Assembly (NCBI GenBank): GCA_964613725.1
Contig: CAZTJY010000021.1
Coordinates: 1 to 37,237 of the forward strand
Reading direction: 5' to 3'
Length of the DNA stretch: 37,237 bases
DNA from: Parapedobacter sp964613725
GTDB taxonomy: Bacteria > Bacteroidota > Bacteroidia > Sphingobacteriales > Sphingobacteriaceae
Shown: positions 25,324-32,920 of the stretch, piece after piece
How the letters are laid out: each line of letters opens with the position of its first letter
Position numbering within the stretch: position 1 is the first letter of the stretch
Notes under the pieces: model-generated
Databases searched by the model: none
Told to the model about the DNA's origin: nothing
The model's input: the letters and a program-made list of their open reading frames with translations, nothing else
Made by a program: the position numbers and the translations under genes

Positions 25324-25509
25324 ACTGGCGGCGCCAAACGGAGTCCGGCCGGAGCGCAATATAAATCCAGTCGAAGACCAGACGAAGCACCCGAGCCATT
25401 CCGAAGGTGACCCCGTAACAAGATGGAGCGCATGGCGTCCAATACCCGCTCGGGATTGGTTCGAATATACTCCGGTATTGGTCCGGTAGTTGTTCGCTTG
25501 TGCTTCGGC

Positions 25510-25652
25510 ATTTTCCCGAAGCATTGTCGAAGGTTTCTCGAAGGGCAGTGGAACAATTGTCGAAGCGTTGTCGAAGCATTGTCGAAGGATTGTCGAACGA
25601 GTCTCGAACAGCAGTCGAACAGCAGTCGAACAGCAGTCGAACATCTGTCGAC
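25510..25652. repeat. Tandem array of thirteen 11-bp units
   Basis: Thirteen consecutive 11-base units without any spacing error. Nine end in TCGAA; the others end in CCGAA, TGGAA or TCGAC at the edges and middle plus one close variant. The best consensus is gcaTTGTCGAA. Units 5-8 (25554-25597) follow that form, and units 10-12 (25609-25641) are three identical copies of CAGCAGTCGAA. The period matches roughly one turn of B-DNA, so every TCGAA falls on the same face of the helix. Confidence 0.85.
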
Positions 25653-25693
25653 GAAATATTGAAGAATCATGTGTTTGTACCCATGCGATGGCT

Positions 25694-25712
25694 CCAGCCC
25701 GTAGCGGGCTGG
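25694..25712. repeat. Perfect 8-bp hairpin with 3-base loop
   Basis: CCAGCCCG (25694-25701), loop TAG, CGGGCTGG (25705-25712). It lies downstream of the 3' end of the convergent minus-strand thioesterase gene (its stop is at 25926), so it could help end that transcript, but no U-run follows on either strand. Compact G+C-rich hairpins of this kind are also typical of dispersed REP-like elements. Confidence 0.45.
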
Positions 25713-25925
25713 GCCTCGCTTTGGGGATGATGCTTTTGTCGGTGCAAATGACTTGGTTCTTGGAAGCCCAAGGGCAAATGGAAGATGATAATGGGACAAC
25801 CCTAACCGAGCACCACGAGTACCGGTTGCCCACCGTCACTACTGAAAAGCTCACGTCGCCCCATCTGCTGATTGCTTTTTCCAACCCCTTGACGACCGTT
25901 TCAAGTTTGCGTCGGCGACGAATGC

Positions 25926-26450
25926 TTAGGCTTTCACGACCTCTTTGAACAGGTTCTGGAGTTCTTTGGCATCTTTCGGCTTCAGCTTGCCGCCCAGTAC
26001 GAGCCGGAGTTCCCGGCGTTGAAGCGCTTCATTGTAAAGTTTTTGTTCTTCTTCCGTTTCAGGGATCAGTCGCGGTACCGTTACTTTTTCGTTATGCTGA
26101 TCGATGGCGACAAAGGTATAGAACGCTTCGTTCGACTTTACCCGCGTACCCGATGGGATATTCTCGGCCCATACCACCATGCGTACTTCCACGGATGTCG
26201 TAAAAGCGCGGGTCACCTGGGCTTCGATACTGATCACGTCGCCCAATTTGATGGGGTGTCTGAAAGATACGTTATCTACCGAAGCGGTAACGACAATGCG
26301 GTTGCAATGCTTTTGGGCGGAAATGGCCGCCGCAATGTCCATCCAATGGAGCAAGCGTCCACCCATGAGGTTGTTGAGCGTGTTGGTGTCATTCGGTAGC
26401 ACCAATTCGTTCATGATGGTATGCGACTCGCGGGCAAATTTCTCATTCAT
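25926..26450 (-). CDS. Acyl-CoA thioesterase, hotdog fold
   Basis: A 174-residue cytosolic hotdog-fold thioesterase of the YciA/acyl-CoA hydrolase type that releases free acid and CoA. ELVLPNDTNTLNNLMGGRLL (about 15-34) contains the characteristic N-x-x-G-G-x-L-L helix entry with the catalytic-region Asn/Asp, and HWMDIAAAISAQKHC follows. VTASVDNVSFRHPIKLGDVI (about 54) and SNEAFYTFVAID (about 108) are further family blocks. The C-terminal tail (residues about 130-174) is Lys/Glu rich and helical. It lies 21 bases downstream of the broken reductase on the same strand and probably shares its transcript. Confidence 0.88.
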   Translation of the reverse strand: MNEKFARESHTIMNELVLPNDTNTLNNLMGGRLLHWMDIAAAISAQKHCNRIVVTASVDNVSFRHPIKLGDVISIEAQVTRAFTTSVEVRMVVWAENIPSGTRVKSNEAFYTFVAIDQHNEKVTVPRLIPETEEEQKLYNEALQRRELRLVLGGKLKPKDAKELQNLFKEVVKA

Positions 26451-26471
26451 ATTTTTTCCGTTATCCGTGTG

Positions 26472-27398
26472 CTATTTTTTAAGGAGCTGCTGGTTTACCA
26501 ATGCCAGCCCTTCTTCGAAGCTGTGGGGTGCGTACCCCAATACGTGGCGCGCTTTATCCAATACAAAACCCGTACGTGCTGGGCGGGGTGCCGACTGGCT
26601 TAAGGTAGCCGAGCTTACCTGCTGGATGAGTGACTTGTCGAGTTTCCAGAAGTCTGCCACTGCAGCCACCAGTTCGTGGATGGCGAACATATCTTTCCCG
26701 GAAATATGAAAAATACCTTCGGCCCCTCATATCGTGGCAAGGACGCAAGCTTGGGCCAAGTCCTCTGCAAGCGTGGGCATACGCCATTGGTCGTTGACCA
26801 CGCTGAGCGGCTGCCCTTTTTCCAATGCGCCTTTTGCCCATAGCACAATATTGCTGCGGCTCATGTCGGCAACCACACCATATACCAATATGGTGCGTAA
26901 GATAGCCCACTTACAGTTCGACTCTTGGATAAGGTGTTCGGCATCGAGCTTACTTTGGCCATACAGACTTAGTGGATTGGGCTGGGCCTCTTCAGCATAA
27001 GGGCCCTCCTTCCCGTCAAAGATGAAATCGGTAGACAGGTGGACGAGGTGGATGCCGAACTCCTCGCATAGGGCAACCAGGGTTGCCACAGCATCGATAT
27101 TCAGTTTCCGGCATCCTTCGGGGTCGTGCTCGCAGGCATCGACATTGGTCATGGCTGCCGTATTGATGATGGTTTGCGGGAGATGCTCGGCGACAACGGT
27201 CCGCAGGCGGTCGCTATCTTGGATATCGAGGTCGATATAGGTATAACCATCTTTGATTGGATGGCGGTTCCCGCCCCGAGAAGTAGCCACCAGGGTTATC
27301 CGGTCATCGGCAAGGGCTAAATCCGTCAATTTCTGACCAAGAAGGCCATTGCTACCTGTAACTAAGATTTTTCGTGTTAATTGGGTGGAGGCCATCAA
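26472..27398 (-). pseudogene. RmlD-like sugar-nucleotide reductase with in-frame TGA
   Basis: A SDR-extended reductase of the dTDP-4-dehydrorhamnose reductase type. The NAD(P) motif ILVTGSNGLLGQKLTDLAL (about 11-29), NTAAMTNVDACEHDPEGC (about 80), VHLSTDFIFDGKEGPYAEE (about 119) and the catalytic Y-x3-K in NPLSLYGQSKLDAEHLI are intact. The frame stops at TGA (plus-strand 26727-26729) after residue 223, and the same frame resumes immediately (GAEGIFHISGKDMFAIHE) to a normal C-terminus at 26472. Read through, it gives about 308 residues, the usual family length. Loss of the last 85 residues would remove the substrate-domain end. It is a recent pseudogene or a base-calling error (one substitution, TGA from CGA, AGA, GGA or TGG). 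Coding quality is otherwise undamaged. Confidence 0.8.
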
Positions 27399-27426
27399 AT
27401 AAGCGTTTGAATGAAGTATGGGTTGC

Positions 27427-27450
27427 CTTTGCCGGGTAACCCGGCCAAAG
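27427..27450. promoter_or_regulatory. Palindromic element between divergent genes
   Basis: CTTTGCCGGGTAACCCGGCCAAAG-type dyad: CTTTG and CAAAG flank CCGGGT/ACCCGG with one bulged C. It sits in the 180-base divergent region between the reductase (minus) and the SAM hydroxide adenosyltransferase (plus). It could be an operator or a stable hairpin in either leader. Confidence 0.35.
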
Positions 27451-27525
27451 ATAAGGATACTTTTGGTTTATCACACAAAGGGTACAAGGGTGATTCGCAT
27501 TAGCGCAGCGGACAGACAGCATAAA

Positions 27526-27556
27526 TTGGATATGAAAGCAACTTTATCTAAGTTTG
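27526..27556 (+). promoter_or_regulatory. Bacteroidota-type promoter for the SAM hydroxide adenosyltransferase gene
   Basis: TTG at 27526-27528, 20 bases, then TAAGTTTG at 27549-27556, a full -7 consensus. The start codon at 27579 lies 22 bases beyond the -7 box, giving a leader of about 15 bases. Confidence 0.6.
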
Positions 27557-27578
27557 CAACAATTTAAGAAATGCGGGT

Positions 27579-28358
27579 ATGGGTATTATTACCTTAACAA
27601 CAGATTTAGGACATAAGGACTTTTACCAAGCTGCACTTAAGGGGAGCATTGTCAGTCAATTTCCGGCCGTGCGACTGATCGATATTTCGCACGATATTCC
27701 CCCTTTTGACATCCAATACGCGGCCTTCGTGCTGAAAAATGCCTATCCGTATTTCCCGCAGAAGACCGTTCACCTCATTGGGATCGATTCGGTATTCAAC
27801 CAGGATACCCGGTATGTTGCCGTTTTACACAAAGGCCACTATTTCGTTGGCGCCGATAACGGTGTCTTTTCACTGATATTGGACGAGCCACCCGAAGAAG
27901 TCGTGGAGCTGAACATTATCCAAGACCTGAAATATCTGCATTTCCCACTGACCGATATCTTCGCCAAGGCGGCATGCATCCTCGCAAAAGGAGGGAAGCT
28001 TGCCGATGTTGGCGATCCCGTGGACCGGGTTGTCGACCGCACGTTGGTGCAGCCCGTCGTGGAGAAAGATAGCTTGCGGGGCAGTGTGGTTTTTATCGAC
28101 TCCTTCGGTAATGTCATCAGTAATATCAGCAAAGAATTGTTCAATAAGGTACAGCGCAGTCGTAATTTTACCCTGTATTTCAGACGCAATGAAACTATTG
28201 ACCAAATGAGTTGGCATTATAACGACGTGCCGGAAGGGGAAAAGCTTTGTCTGTTTGGTATCAGTGACCACCTGGAAATCGCTATCAATAAGGGGAATGC
28301 GAGTGGCCTGTTGGGGCTCAATAAAGGCGACATCATCCGCCTCGAGTTCGGGACGTAG
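27579..28358 (+). CDS. S-adenosyl-L-methionine hydroxide adenosyltransferase (DUF62 family)
   Basis: A 259-residue enzyme of the SAM hydroxide adenosyltransferase/fluorinase superfamily that splits SAM into adenosine and methionine using water-derived hydroxide. N-terminal ITLTTDLGHKDFYQAALKG (about 4-22) carries the conserved TTD motif; DISHDIPPFDIQYAAFVLKN (about 36), IGIDSVFNQDTRYVAV (about 68, with the Asp/Arg of the active site), YFVGADNGVFSLIL (about 89) and FIDSFGNVISNIS (about 174) follow. The length is normal, and it lacks the fluorinase-specific loop as far as can be seen. The physiological role of this family is still debated. It is monocistronic or heads a pair with the coiled-coil gene. 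Confidence 0.88.
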   Translation: MGIITLTTDLGHKDFYQAALKGSIVSQFPAVRLIDISHDIPPFDIQYAAFVLKNAYPYFPQKTVHLIGIDSVFNQDTRYVAVLHKGHYFVGADNGVFSLILDEPPEEVVELNIIQDLKYLHFPLTDIFAKAACILAKGGKLADVGDPVDRVVDRTLVQPVVEKDSLRGSVVFIDSFGNVISNISKELFNKVQRSRNFTLYFRRNETIDQMSWHYNDVPEGEKLCLFGISDHLEIAINKGNASGLLGLNKGDIIRLEFGT

Positions 28359-28394
28359 GTTTATCTTTGGTCCGTTTTTTGACCGCCAATTTCC

Positions 28395-28931
28395 ATGCGA
28401 TTTTTCTATCTAGCCATCGTGGCCTGCTTATTTGGCCTACCCTATGCATCCGCCGTTGAGGCCCAAACACCTGCTTCCGATACCTCCGGTTATGAAACAC
28501 AACGCCAAAAAGTGAATACGTTGCTGCAACGACGCAGTGCGCGCTTCGGCCAATTCGATGAAAGCCTTAAGAAGCGAACCGGGATTTTTGGTCTCAAGAC
28601 CAAAAAGGATATGCAAGCATCAATTGATATCCTGAAGCAAATCGTGCTTACCGATAACGATATTTTCCGCGAAACCAAGATGCTCTTGGATTACAAAGAC
28701 TTTGAAAAATCGCAAATTGCCCAGCAGGCTAACGAATTTGATGGACGCATCAATGGTTATATCAAGACCATCAGCAAACTTCAGCGTGAGCAAGAGCGCT
28801 TATCGGCGGAGGTCGATCGCCTTGAAAAAGCCAATCTGCGTAGCCAGGGAATGATGATCCTTTTCGGGTTGGCATTGGCTGGCGTCGGCATATTTCTGGC
28901 CATTCGGCGCCAAAAATTGACGAAAACATGA
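28395..28931 (+). CDS. Exported coiled-coil protein with C-terminal membrane anchor
   Basis: A 178-residue protein of no recognised family. Residues 1-23 form a signal peptide (ending SAVEAQ). A basic, soluble region (RRSARFGQFDESLKKRTGIF) is followed by about 95 residues of heptad-like helix (about 70-148), including KLQREQERLSAEVDRLEKAN. One transmembrane helix closes it (GMMILFGLALAGVGIFLAI, about 153-171) with a short Arg/Lys tail, predicting a periplasmic coiled coil anchored in the inner membrane. It starts 36 bases after the SAM-hydrolase gene. Similar architecture is seen in small envelope scaffold proteins, but no function can be claimed. Confidence 0.7.
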   Translation: MRFFYLAIVACLFGLPYASAVEAQTPASDTSGYETQRQKVNTLLQRRSARFGQFDESLKKRTGIFGLKTKKDMQASIDILKQIVLTDNDIFRETKMLLDYKDFEKSQIAQQANEFDGRINGYIKTISKLQREQERLSAEVDRLEKANLRSQGMMILFGLALAGVGIFLAIRRQKLTKT

Positions 28932-28953
28932 TACCCCATAACATTATTGTCTA

Positions 28954-28961
28954 TACTTTTG
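28954..28961 (+). promoter_or_regulatory. Probable -7 box of the ABC exporter gene
   Basis: TACTTTTG matches TAnnTTTG, 25 bases before the start codon at 28987. There is no clear TTG at the -33 position, so the site is weaker than the other promoters in the window. Confidence 0.35.
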
Positions 28962-28986
28962 TCCCTATAATTTTTAATTATAGTAC

Positions 28987-30813
28987 ATGGCAAGACAACG
29001 GCTTAATAGTGGGAATGCGCCATCGGAGGACCTACCCAAACCGAAGCTGACAAAAACAACGCTTAAAAAGGCCGGCAAACTGCTGACTTACCTAAGACCC
29101 TACCGCGGTAAATTTATCGTGGGTATGGTATTCTTGTTTTTGTCAAGCCTTACCCCACTCACTTTCCCTGCCCTTTTGGGAGCCATGATCGACGCCGCCC
29201 AAGAAAAACAAAGTTACGCTTGGCTTCCGGCCAGTATCCTTACCATTGGGGCAATCTCATTTGCCATCTTGTTTATCCAGTCCGTGGTATCTTTTTTTCG
29301 TATCCGCCTGTTCGTGGAGGTTGCCGAAAAGTCAATAGCGGATATCAGGCGGGATTCTTACCATAACCTAATTACCCTACCCCTCGATTTTTTTTCCAAT
29401 CGCCGGGTGGGCGAACTCAATAGCCGCTTGTCGGCGGATTTGTCGCAGATACAAGATACGATGACCACCACATTTGCCGAGTTCATCCGGCAGATTATCA
29501 CGCTTATAGGTGGTATATGTTGGCTGCTTATCGTATCGGGTAAGTTGACGCTGCTCAATTTAAGCATACTGCCGATATTGGTGGCTGTAGCTGTCGTATT
29601 CGGCCGATTCATTCGCAAGCTGTCGCGTCAGGCACAAGATAAATTGGCCGAATCAAACACGGTGGTGCAGGAAACACTACAGGGTATCAGCAATGTCAAA
29701 GCCTTTGTTAACGAAGCTTACGAAGCGTCGCGTTATTCAAAAACACTAGACGCGGTTGTCAAAATCGCTGTAAAAGGTGCCACCTATCGCGGCATATTTG
29801 CTTCCTTTATCATTTTTTGCATTTTCGGCGCCGTCGTTGCCGTAATTTGGTATGGATCGGTATTGGTATCCGCAGGCGATATTTCCGTGGGCGACCTGAC
29901 AACCTATATCCTTTACTCTTTATTTGTAGCCGGTTCCATGGGTAGCTTTCCCGAGTTGTATGCCAATATCCAGAAAGCCATTGGCGCAAGCGAGCGCGTG
30001 ATGGAAATCCTCGATGAACAGCAGGAAGATAAAGATTTGCTACGTCCCGAAAAAAATATCGAAAATCCCATTGAGGGCACGATAGCATTCGAGGACGTCA
30101 CGTTTGCCTATCCTTCTCGCCGCGAGATCACGGTGTTGAAAAATGTGTCGTTTGAAGCGCAAGCGGGGGAAAAACTCGCTATTGTGGGGCCCAGTGGGAC
30201 GGGTAAGTCGACCATCGCTGCCTTGGTCCTGCAATTTTACAAGCCCGATAGTGGGCGCATCCTGTTCGACGGCCGTGCGGCAGACGACTATCCGCTTACC
30301 GATATCCGCAGTCAGGTGGCCATCGTGCCCCAAGACGTGTTGCTGTTTGGCGGCACCATCCGCGAGAATATAGCATACGGAAGGCTTGATGCCGATGCCG
30401 AGGAAATCATTACGGCTGCCAAGCGCGCCAATGCGCACGATTTCATCATGCATTTCCCAAAGGGATACGATACCATGGTGGGTGAGCGCGGTGTAAAGCT
30501 ATCTGGCGGTCAACGCCAACGCATCGCCATCGCCCGTGCATTGCTCAAGGATCCGGCGATTCTCATCCTCGATGAGGCCACTTCCTCGCTCGATTCCGAA
30601 TCGGAACGCCAAGTGCAGCAGGCCCTCGAAGAGTTGATGAAAGGACGTACGTCCATAATTATCGCCCACCGGTTATCCACGATCCGTGAGGCCGATCAGA
30701 TTGTTGTGGTCGAAGCAGGGAAAGTGGTTGCTTCGGGTACGCACGATTCGTTGATGGACCAAGGGGAAGGCCTCTATCACCACCTTTATCAGCTGCAACT
30801 TTCCACGCGATAA
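28987..30813 (+). CDS. ABC exporter half-transporter (MsbA/ABCB-like)
   Basis: A 608-residue fused permease-ATPase that works as a homodimer in the inner membrane. The N-terminal part (about 30-330) holds six transmembrane helices, including IVGMVFLFLSSLTPLTFPAL and the family motif LPLDFFSNRRVGELNSRLSA. The ATPase has Walker A GPSGTGKST (about 401-409), Q-loop VAIVPQDVLLFGGTIREN, signature LSGGQRQRIAIARALL (about 505), Walker B AILILDEATSSLDS (about 524) and the H-loop IIAHRLST. All catalytic residues are present. This is the lipid A/multidrug exporter branch; the cargo (lipid, drug or peptide) is undetermined. It has its own probable -7 box and ends 111 bases before phoH. Confidence 0.93.
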   Translation: MARQRLNSGNAPSEDLPKPKLTKTTLKKAGKLLTYLRPYRGKFIVGMVFLFLSSLTPLTFPALLGAMIDAAQEKQSYAWLPASILTIGAISFAILFIQSVVSFFRIRLFVEVAEKSIADIRRDSYHNLITLPLDFFSNRRVGELNSRLSADLSQIQDTMTTTFAEFIRQIITLIGGICWLLIVSGKLTLLNLSILPILVAVAVVFGRFIRKLSRQAQDKLAESNTVVQETLQGISNVKAFVNEAYEASRYSKTLDAVVKIAVKGATYRGIFASFIIFCIFGAVVAVIWYGSVLVSAGDISVGDLTTYILYSLFVAGSMGSFPELYANIQKAIGASERVMEILDEQQEDKDLLRPEKNIENPIEGTIAFEDVTFAYPSRREITVLKNVSFEAQAGEKLAIVGPSGTGKSTIAALVLQFYKPDSGRILFDGRAADDYPLTDIRSQVAIVPQDVLLFGGTIRENIAYGRLDADAEEIITAAKRANAHDFIMHFPKGYDTMVGERGVKLSGGQRQRIAIARALLKDPAILILDEATSSLDSESERQVQQALEELMKGRTSIIIAHRLSTIREADQIVVVEAGKVVASGTHDSLMDQGEGLYHHLYQLQLSTR

Positions 30814-30820
30814 CAAGATA

Positions 30821-30851
30821 TTGCAAATAAAAAGTAATTTATCTATGTTTG
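30821..30851 (+). promoter_or_regulatory. Bacteroidota-type promoter for phoH
   Basis: TTG at 30821-30823, 20 bases, then TATGTTTG at 30844-30851, a full consensus. It lies in the 111-base gap before the TTG start at 30925 and predicts a leader of roughly 65-70 bases. Confidence 0.6.
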
Positions 30852-30924
30852 AATGCTGTATGACGCGTCAAGTCGGCTGCAGCGGATTAGGAAAGCGTAT
30901 TAAGCAAATAGCTGACAGACAGAT

Positions 30925-31893
30925 TTGAACGAATTAAATATCACGTTGGAGTATGTAAACCCCGCCATGCTGTGGGGTGCACAGAACGAGCACTTTGAAG
31001 TGTTTAAAAAGCAATTCCCGAAGTTGAAAATTGTGGCGCGGGGCAATGAAGTGAAAGTACTGGGCGACGAACAGGAAATCGCGTTGTTTAAGGCCCAATT
31101 CGATAAGGTGGTTTCCCATATTGAGCGGTACAATAACCTGACCTCGAATGATGTGGATTCGATTTTAGGTTCCCCAACAACGGTAACCGCGAGGGCCAAG
31201 AAGAATAGCGAAAAGGTCGTTGAGTCGAGTGGCGGGGGAGAACCTATTGTTTTCGGTCCCAACGGTATTGTCGTGAAAGCCCGTACAGCAAACCAGCGAC
31301 GGATGGTGGAAAGTATTCTCCAAAACGATATCCTGTTTGCTATCGGTCCGGCTGGCACAGGGAAAACCTATACGGCAGTGGCGTTGGCAGTGCGGGCGTT
31401 GCGCAATAAAGAGGTGCGGCGAATCATCCTCACGAGACCAGCGGTTGAAGCAGGAGAGAACCTCGGATTCCTGCCGGGAGACCTGAAAGAAAAAGTGGAT
31501 CCTTACCTGCGCCCGCTTTACGATGCGTTGGATGACATGATTCCGGCCGAAAAGCTGAAGACGTTTCTTGAAAACCGGACCATCGAGGTGGCGCCATTGG
31601 CGTTTATGCGCGGTCGTACGTTAGACAACTGTTTCGTCATCTTGGACGAAGCCCAGAACGCCACGGATATGCAGGTGAAAATGTTCCTCACGCGCATGGG
31701 GCCTACCGCGAAATTTATTGTTACCGGCGATGTCACGCAGATCGACTTGCCTAAAAAACAACAATCGGGCTTGCCTACGGCCTTGCGGTTGCTGGAGGGT
31801 ATCGAAGGGATAGACATTATCCACCTCAGTGGCGGCGACGTGGTAAGGCACAAATTGGTTAAACGGATATTGGCTGCTTATGGTGATATTTGA
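30925..31893 (+). CDS. PhoH-family ATPase
   Basis: A 322-residue PhoH-like P-loop protein. An N-terminal KH-like region (about 1-105: AQNEHFEVFKKQFPKLKIVA) is followed by the PhoH ATPase core: Walker A FAIGPAGTGKTYTAVALAVR (about 138-157), ILTRPAVEAGENLGFLPGDL, YDALDDMIPA and Walker B CFVILDEAQNATDMQVKMFL (about 236), then FIVTGDVTQIDLP. The start is TTG at 30925, because the family N-terminus (NELNITLEYVNPAMLWG) begins there and no ATG exists in that part. PhoH proteins are linked to RNA metabolism and stress, and the E. coli protein is phosphate-starvation inducible. The upstream promoter fits an independent unit; purC follows by 37 bases. Confidence 0.9.
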   Translation: MNELNITLEYVNPAMLWGAQNEHFEVFKKQFPKLKIVARGNEVKVLGDEQEIALFKAQFDKVVSHIERYNNLTSNDVDSILGSPTTVTARAKKNSEKVVESSGGGEPIVFGPNGIVVKARTANQRRMVESILQNDILFAIGPAGTGKTYTAVALAVRALRNKEVRRIILTRPAVEAGENLGFLPGDLKEKVDPYLRPLYDALDDMIPAEKLKTFLENRTIEVAPLAFMRGRTLDNCFVILDEAQNATDMQVKMFLTRMGPTAKFIVTGDVTQIDLPKKQQSGLPTALRLLEGIEGIDIIHLSGGDVVRHKLVKRILAAYGDI

Positions 31894-31930
31894 TGTGACG
31901 ATTAATCATCAAATTTCAAATGGAAGAATC

Positions 31931-32902
31931 ATGATAAATACCATAAAAGAAACGAATTTCGATTTTGACGGACAGCAGGCTTTTTATCGGGGTAAGGTGC
32001 GCGATGTGTATACGGTCGGGGAGGAATACCTGGTCATGGTGGCTACCGATCGGATCTCGGCTTTTGACGTGGTGCTGCCCCGGGCGATTCCGTGCAAAGG
32101 TCAGGTGCTCAATCAGATTGCGGCTAAGTTTTTGGAAGCGACCGAAGATATTATACCCAATTGGGTAATCAGTGTGCCCGACCCCTGCGTGACGATCGGT
32201 TACCAATGCCAGCCTTTCAAGATAGAGATGGTCATCCGGGGCTACCTTGTGGGCCACGCCTGGCGAGAATACCAGGCCGGCAAACGCGTGGTTTGTGGGG
32301 AACCACTGCCCGATGGGCTCCGCGAAAACGACCGCTTGCCGGAGCCGATTATCACACCTACCACCAAAGCGGCCGAAGGCCACGATGAAGATATTTCGAG
32401 GGCCGATATCTTGGCGCAGGGTATCGTATCCGCTGCCGACTACCAACAACTGGAAGCCTATACCAAAGCCCTGTATGCGCGTGGTTCGGAATTGGCCGGT
32501 GCGCGGGGATTGATTTTGGCTGACACGAAATATGAATTTGGTAAACGCAATGGTGAGATATACCTGATCGACGAAATCCATACGCCCGATTCGTCGCGCT
32601 ATTTTTATGCCGACGGCTTTGAGCAACGGCAGCTGGCAGGCGAGCCCCAACGGCAGCTTTCTAAAGAATTTGTGCGGAAATGGTTGATCGAAAATGGTTT
32701 TCAGGGAAAAGAAGGCCAACAAGTGCCAGAAATGACAGATGAAATCGTATCTTCGATTTCTGAAAGGTATATCGAGCTCTTTGAACACATCACTGGCGAG
32801 GGGTTTATCTACCCTGAAAATGGGGATTCGTTGAACCGGATAGCGAAAAATACAAAAGCCGCGCTTCGGGAACTATCTGCAAAGACTCCGTCTGACAACT
32901 GA
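31931..32902 (+). CDS. purC: Phosphoribosylaminoimidazole-succinocarboxamide synthase
   Basis: The SAICAR synthase of purine biosynthesis joins CAIR and aspartate with ATP. The chosen ATG at 31931 gives 323 residues (MINTIKETNFDFDGQQAFYR); the longer frame from 31880 overlaps phoH and adds an unrelated 17-residue lead. Diagnostic blocks are GKVRDVYTVGEEYLVMVATD, RISAFDVVLPRAIPCKGQVL, VIRGYLVGHAWREYQAGK, ITPTTKAAEGHDEDI and YEFGKRNGEIYLIDEIHTPD, then SRYFYADGF. It is the long form (about 300-330 residues) common in Bacteroidota and related to yeast Ade1, not the 240-residue E. coli form. The next gene starts 18 bases downstream. Confidence 0.95.
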   Translation: MINTIKETNFDFDGQQAFYRGKVRDVYTVGEEYLVMVATDRISAFDVVLPRAIPCKGQVLNQIAAKFLEATEDIIPNWVISVPDPCVTIGYQCQPFKIEMVIRGYLVGHAWREYQAGKRVVCGEPLPDGLRENDRLPEPIITPTTKAAEGHDEDISRADILAQGIVSAADYQQLEAYTKALYARGSELAGARGLILADTKYEFGKRNGEIYLIDEIHTPDSSRYFYADGFEQRQLAGEPQRQLSKEFVRKWLIENGFQGKEGQQVPEMTDEIVSSISERYIELFEHITGEGFIYPENGDSLNRIAKNTKAALRELSAKTPSDN

Positions 32903-32920
32903 AAAAGGGAATAAAAACAG

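Larger units (their letters stand above)
24647..25925. other. Long intergenic stretch rich in repeats
   Basis: About 1.28 kb without a convincing gene between the plus-strand small membrane gene and the minus-strand thioesterase. It holds a hairpin (24680-24718), a nested inverted repeat (24993-25093), a doubtful ORF (25087-25323), a G+C-richer stretch (25240-25480), an 11-bp tandem array (25510-25652) and a perfect hairpin (25694-25712). Open frames through the array on both strands arise because the repeat unit has no stop codon, not because of coding selection. Confidence 0.7.

Noticed and set aside
25510..25652. CRISPR array
   Set aside because: Units are only 11 bases, contiguous, with no unique spacers and no cas genes.
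25252..25884. Long minus-strand open frame (210 codons) and similar frames in all phases across the 11-bp array
   Set aside because: The repeat unit contains no stop in any phase, so frames stay open by default; the peptide is low-complexity repetition and the non-repeat parts do not look like protein.
25688..25948. 86-residue plus-strand ORF with a hydrophobic start, downstream of the array
   Set aside because: It converges into the thioesterase 3' end, starts within a few bases of a strong hairpin, and shows no family features; the composition after residue 35 is not convincing.
26727..26729. Selenocysteine reading of the TGA in the RmlD-like gene
   Set aside because: The position is not catalytic in this family, no SECIS-like element was found, and nothing else suggests a selenoprotein system.
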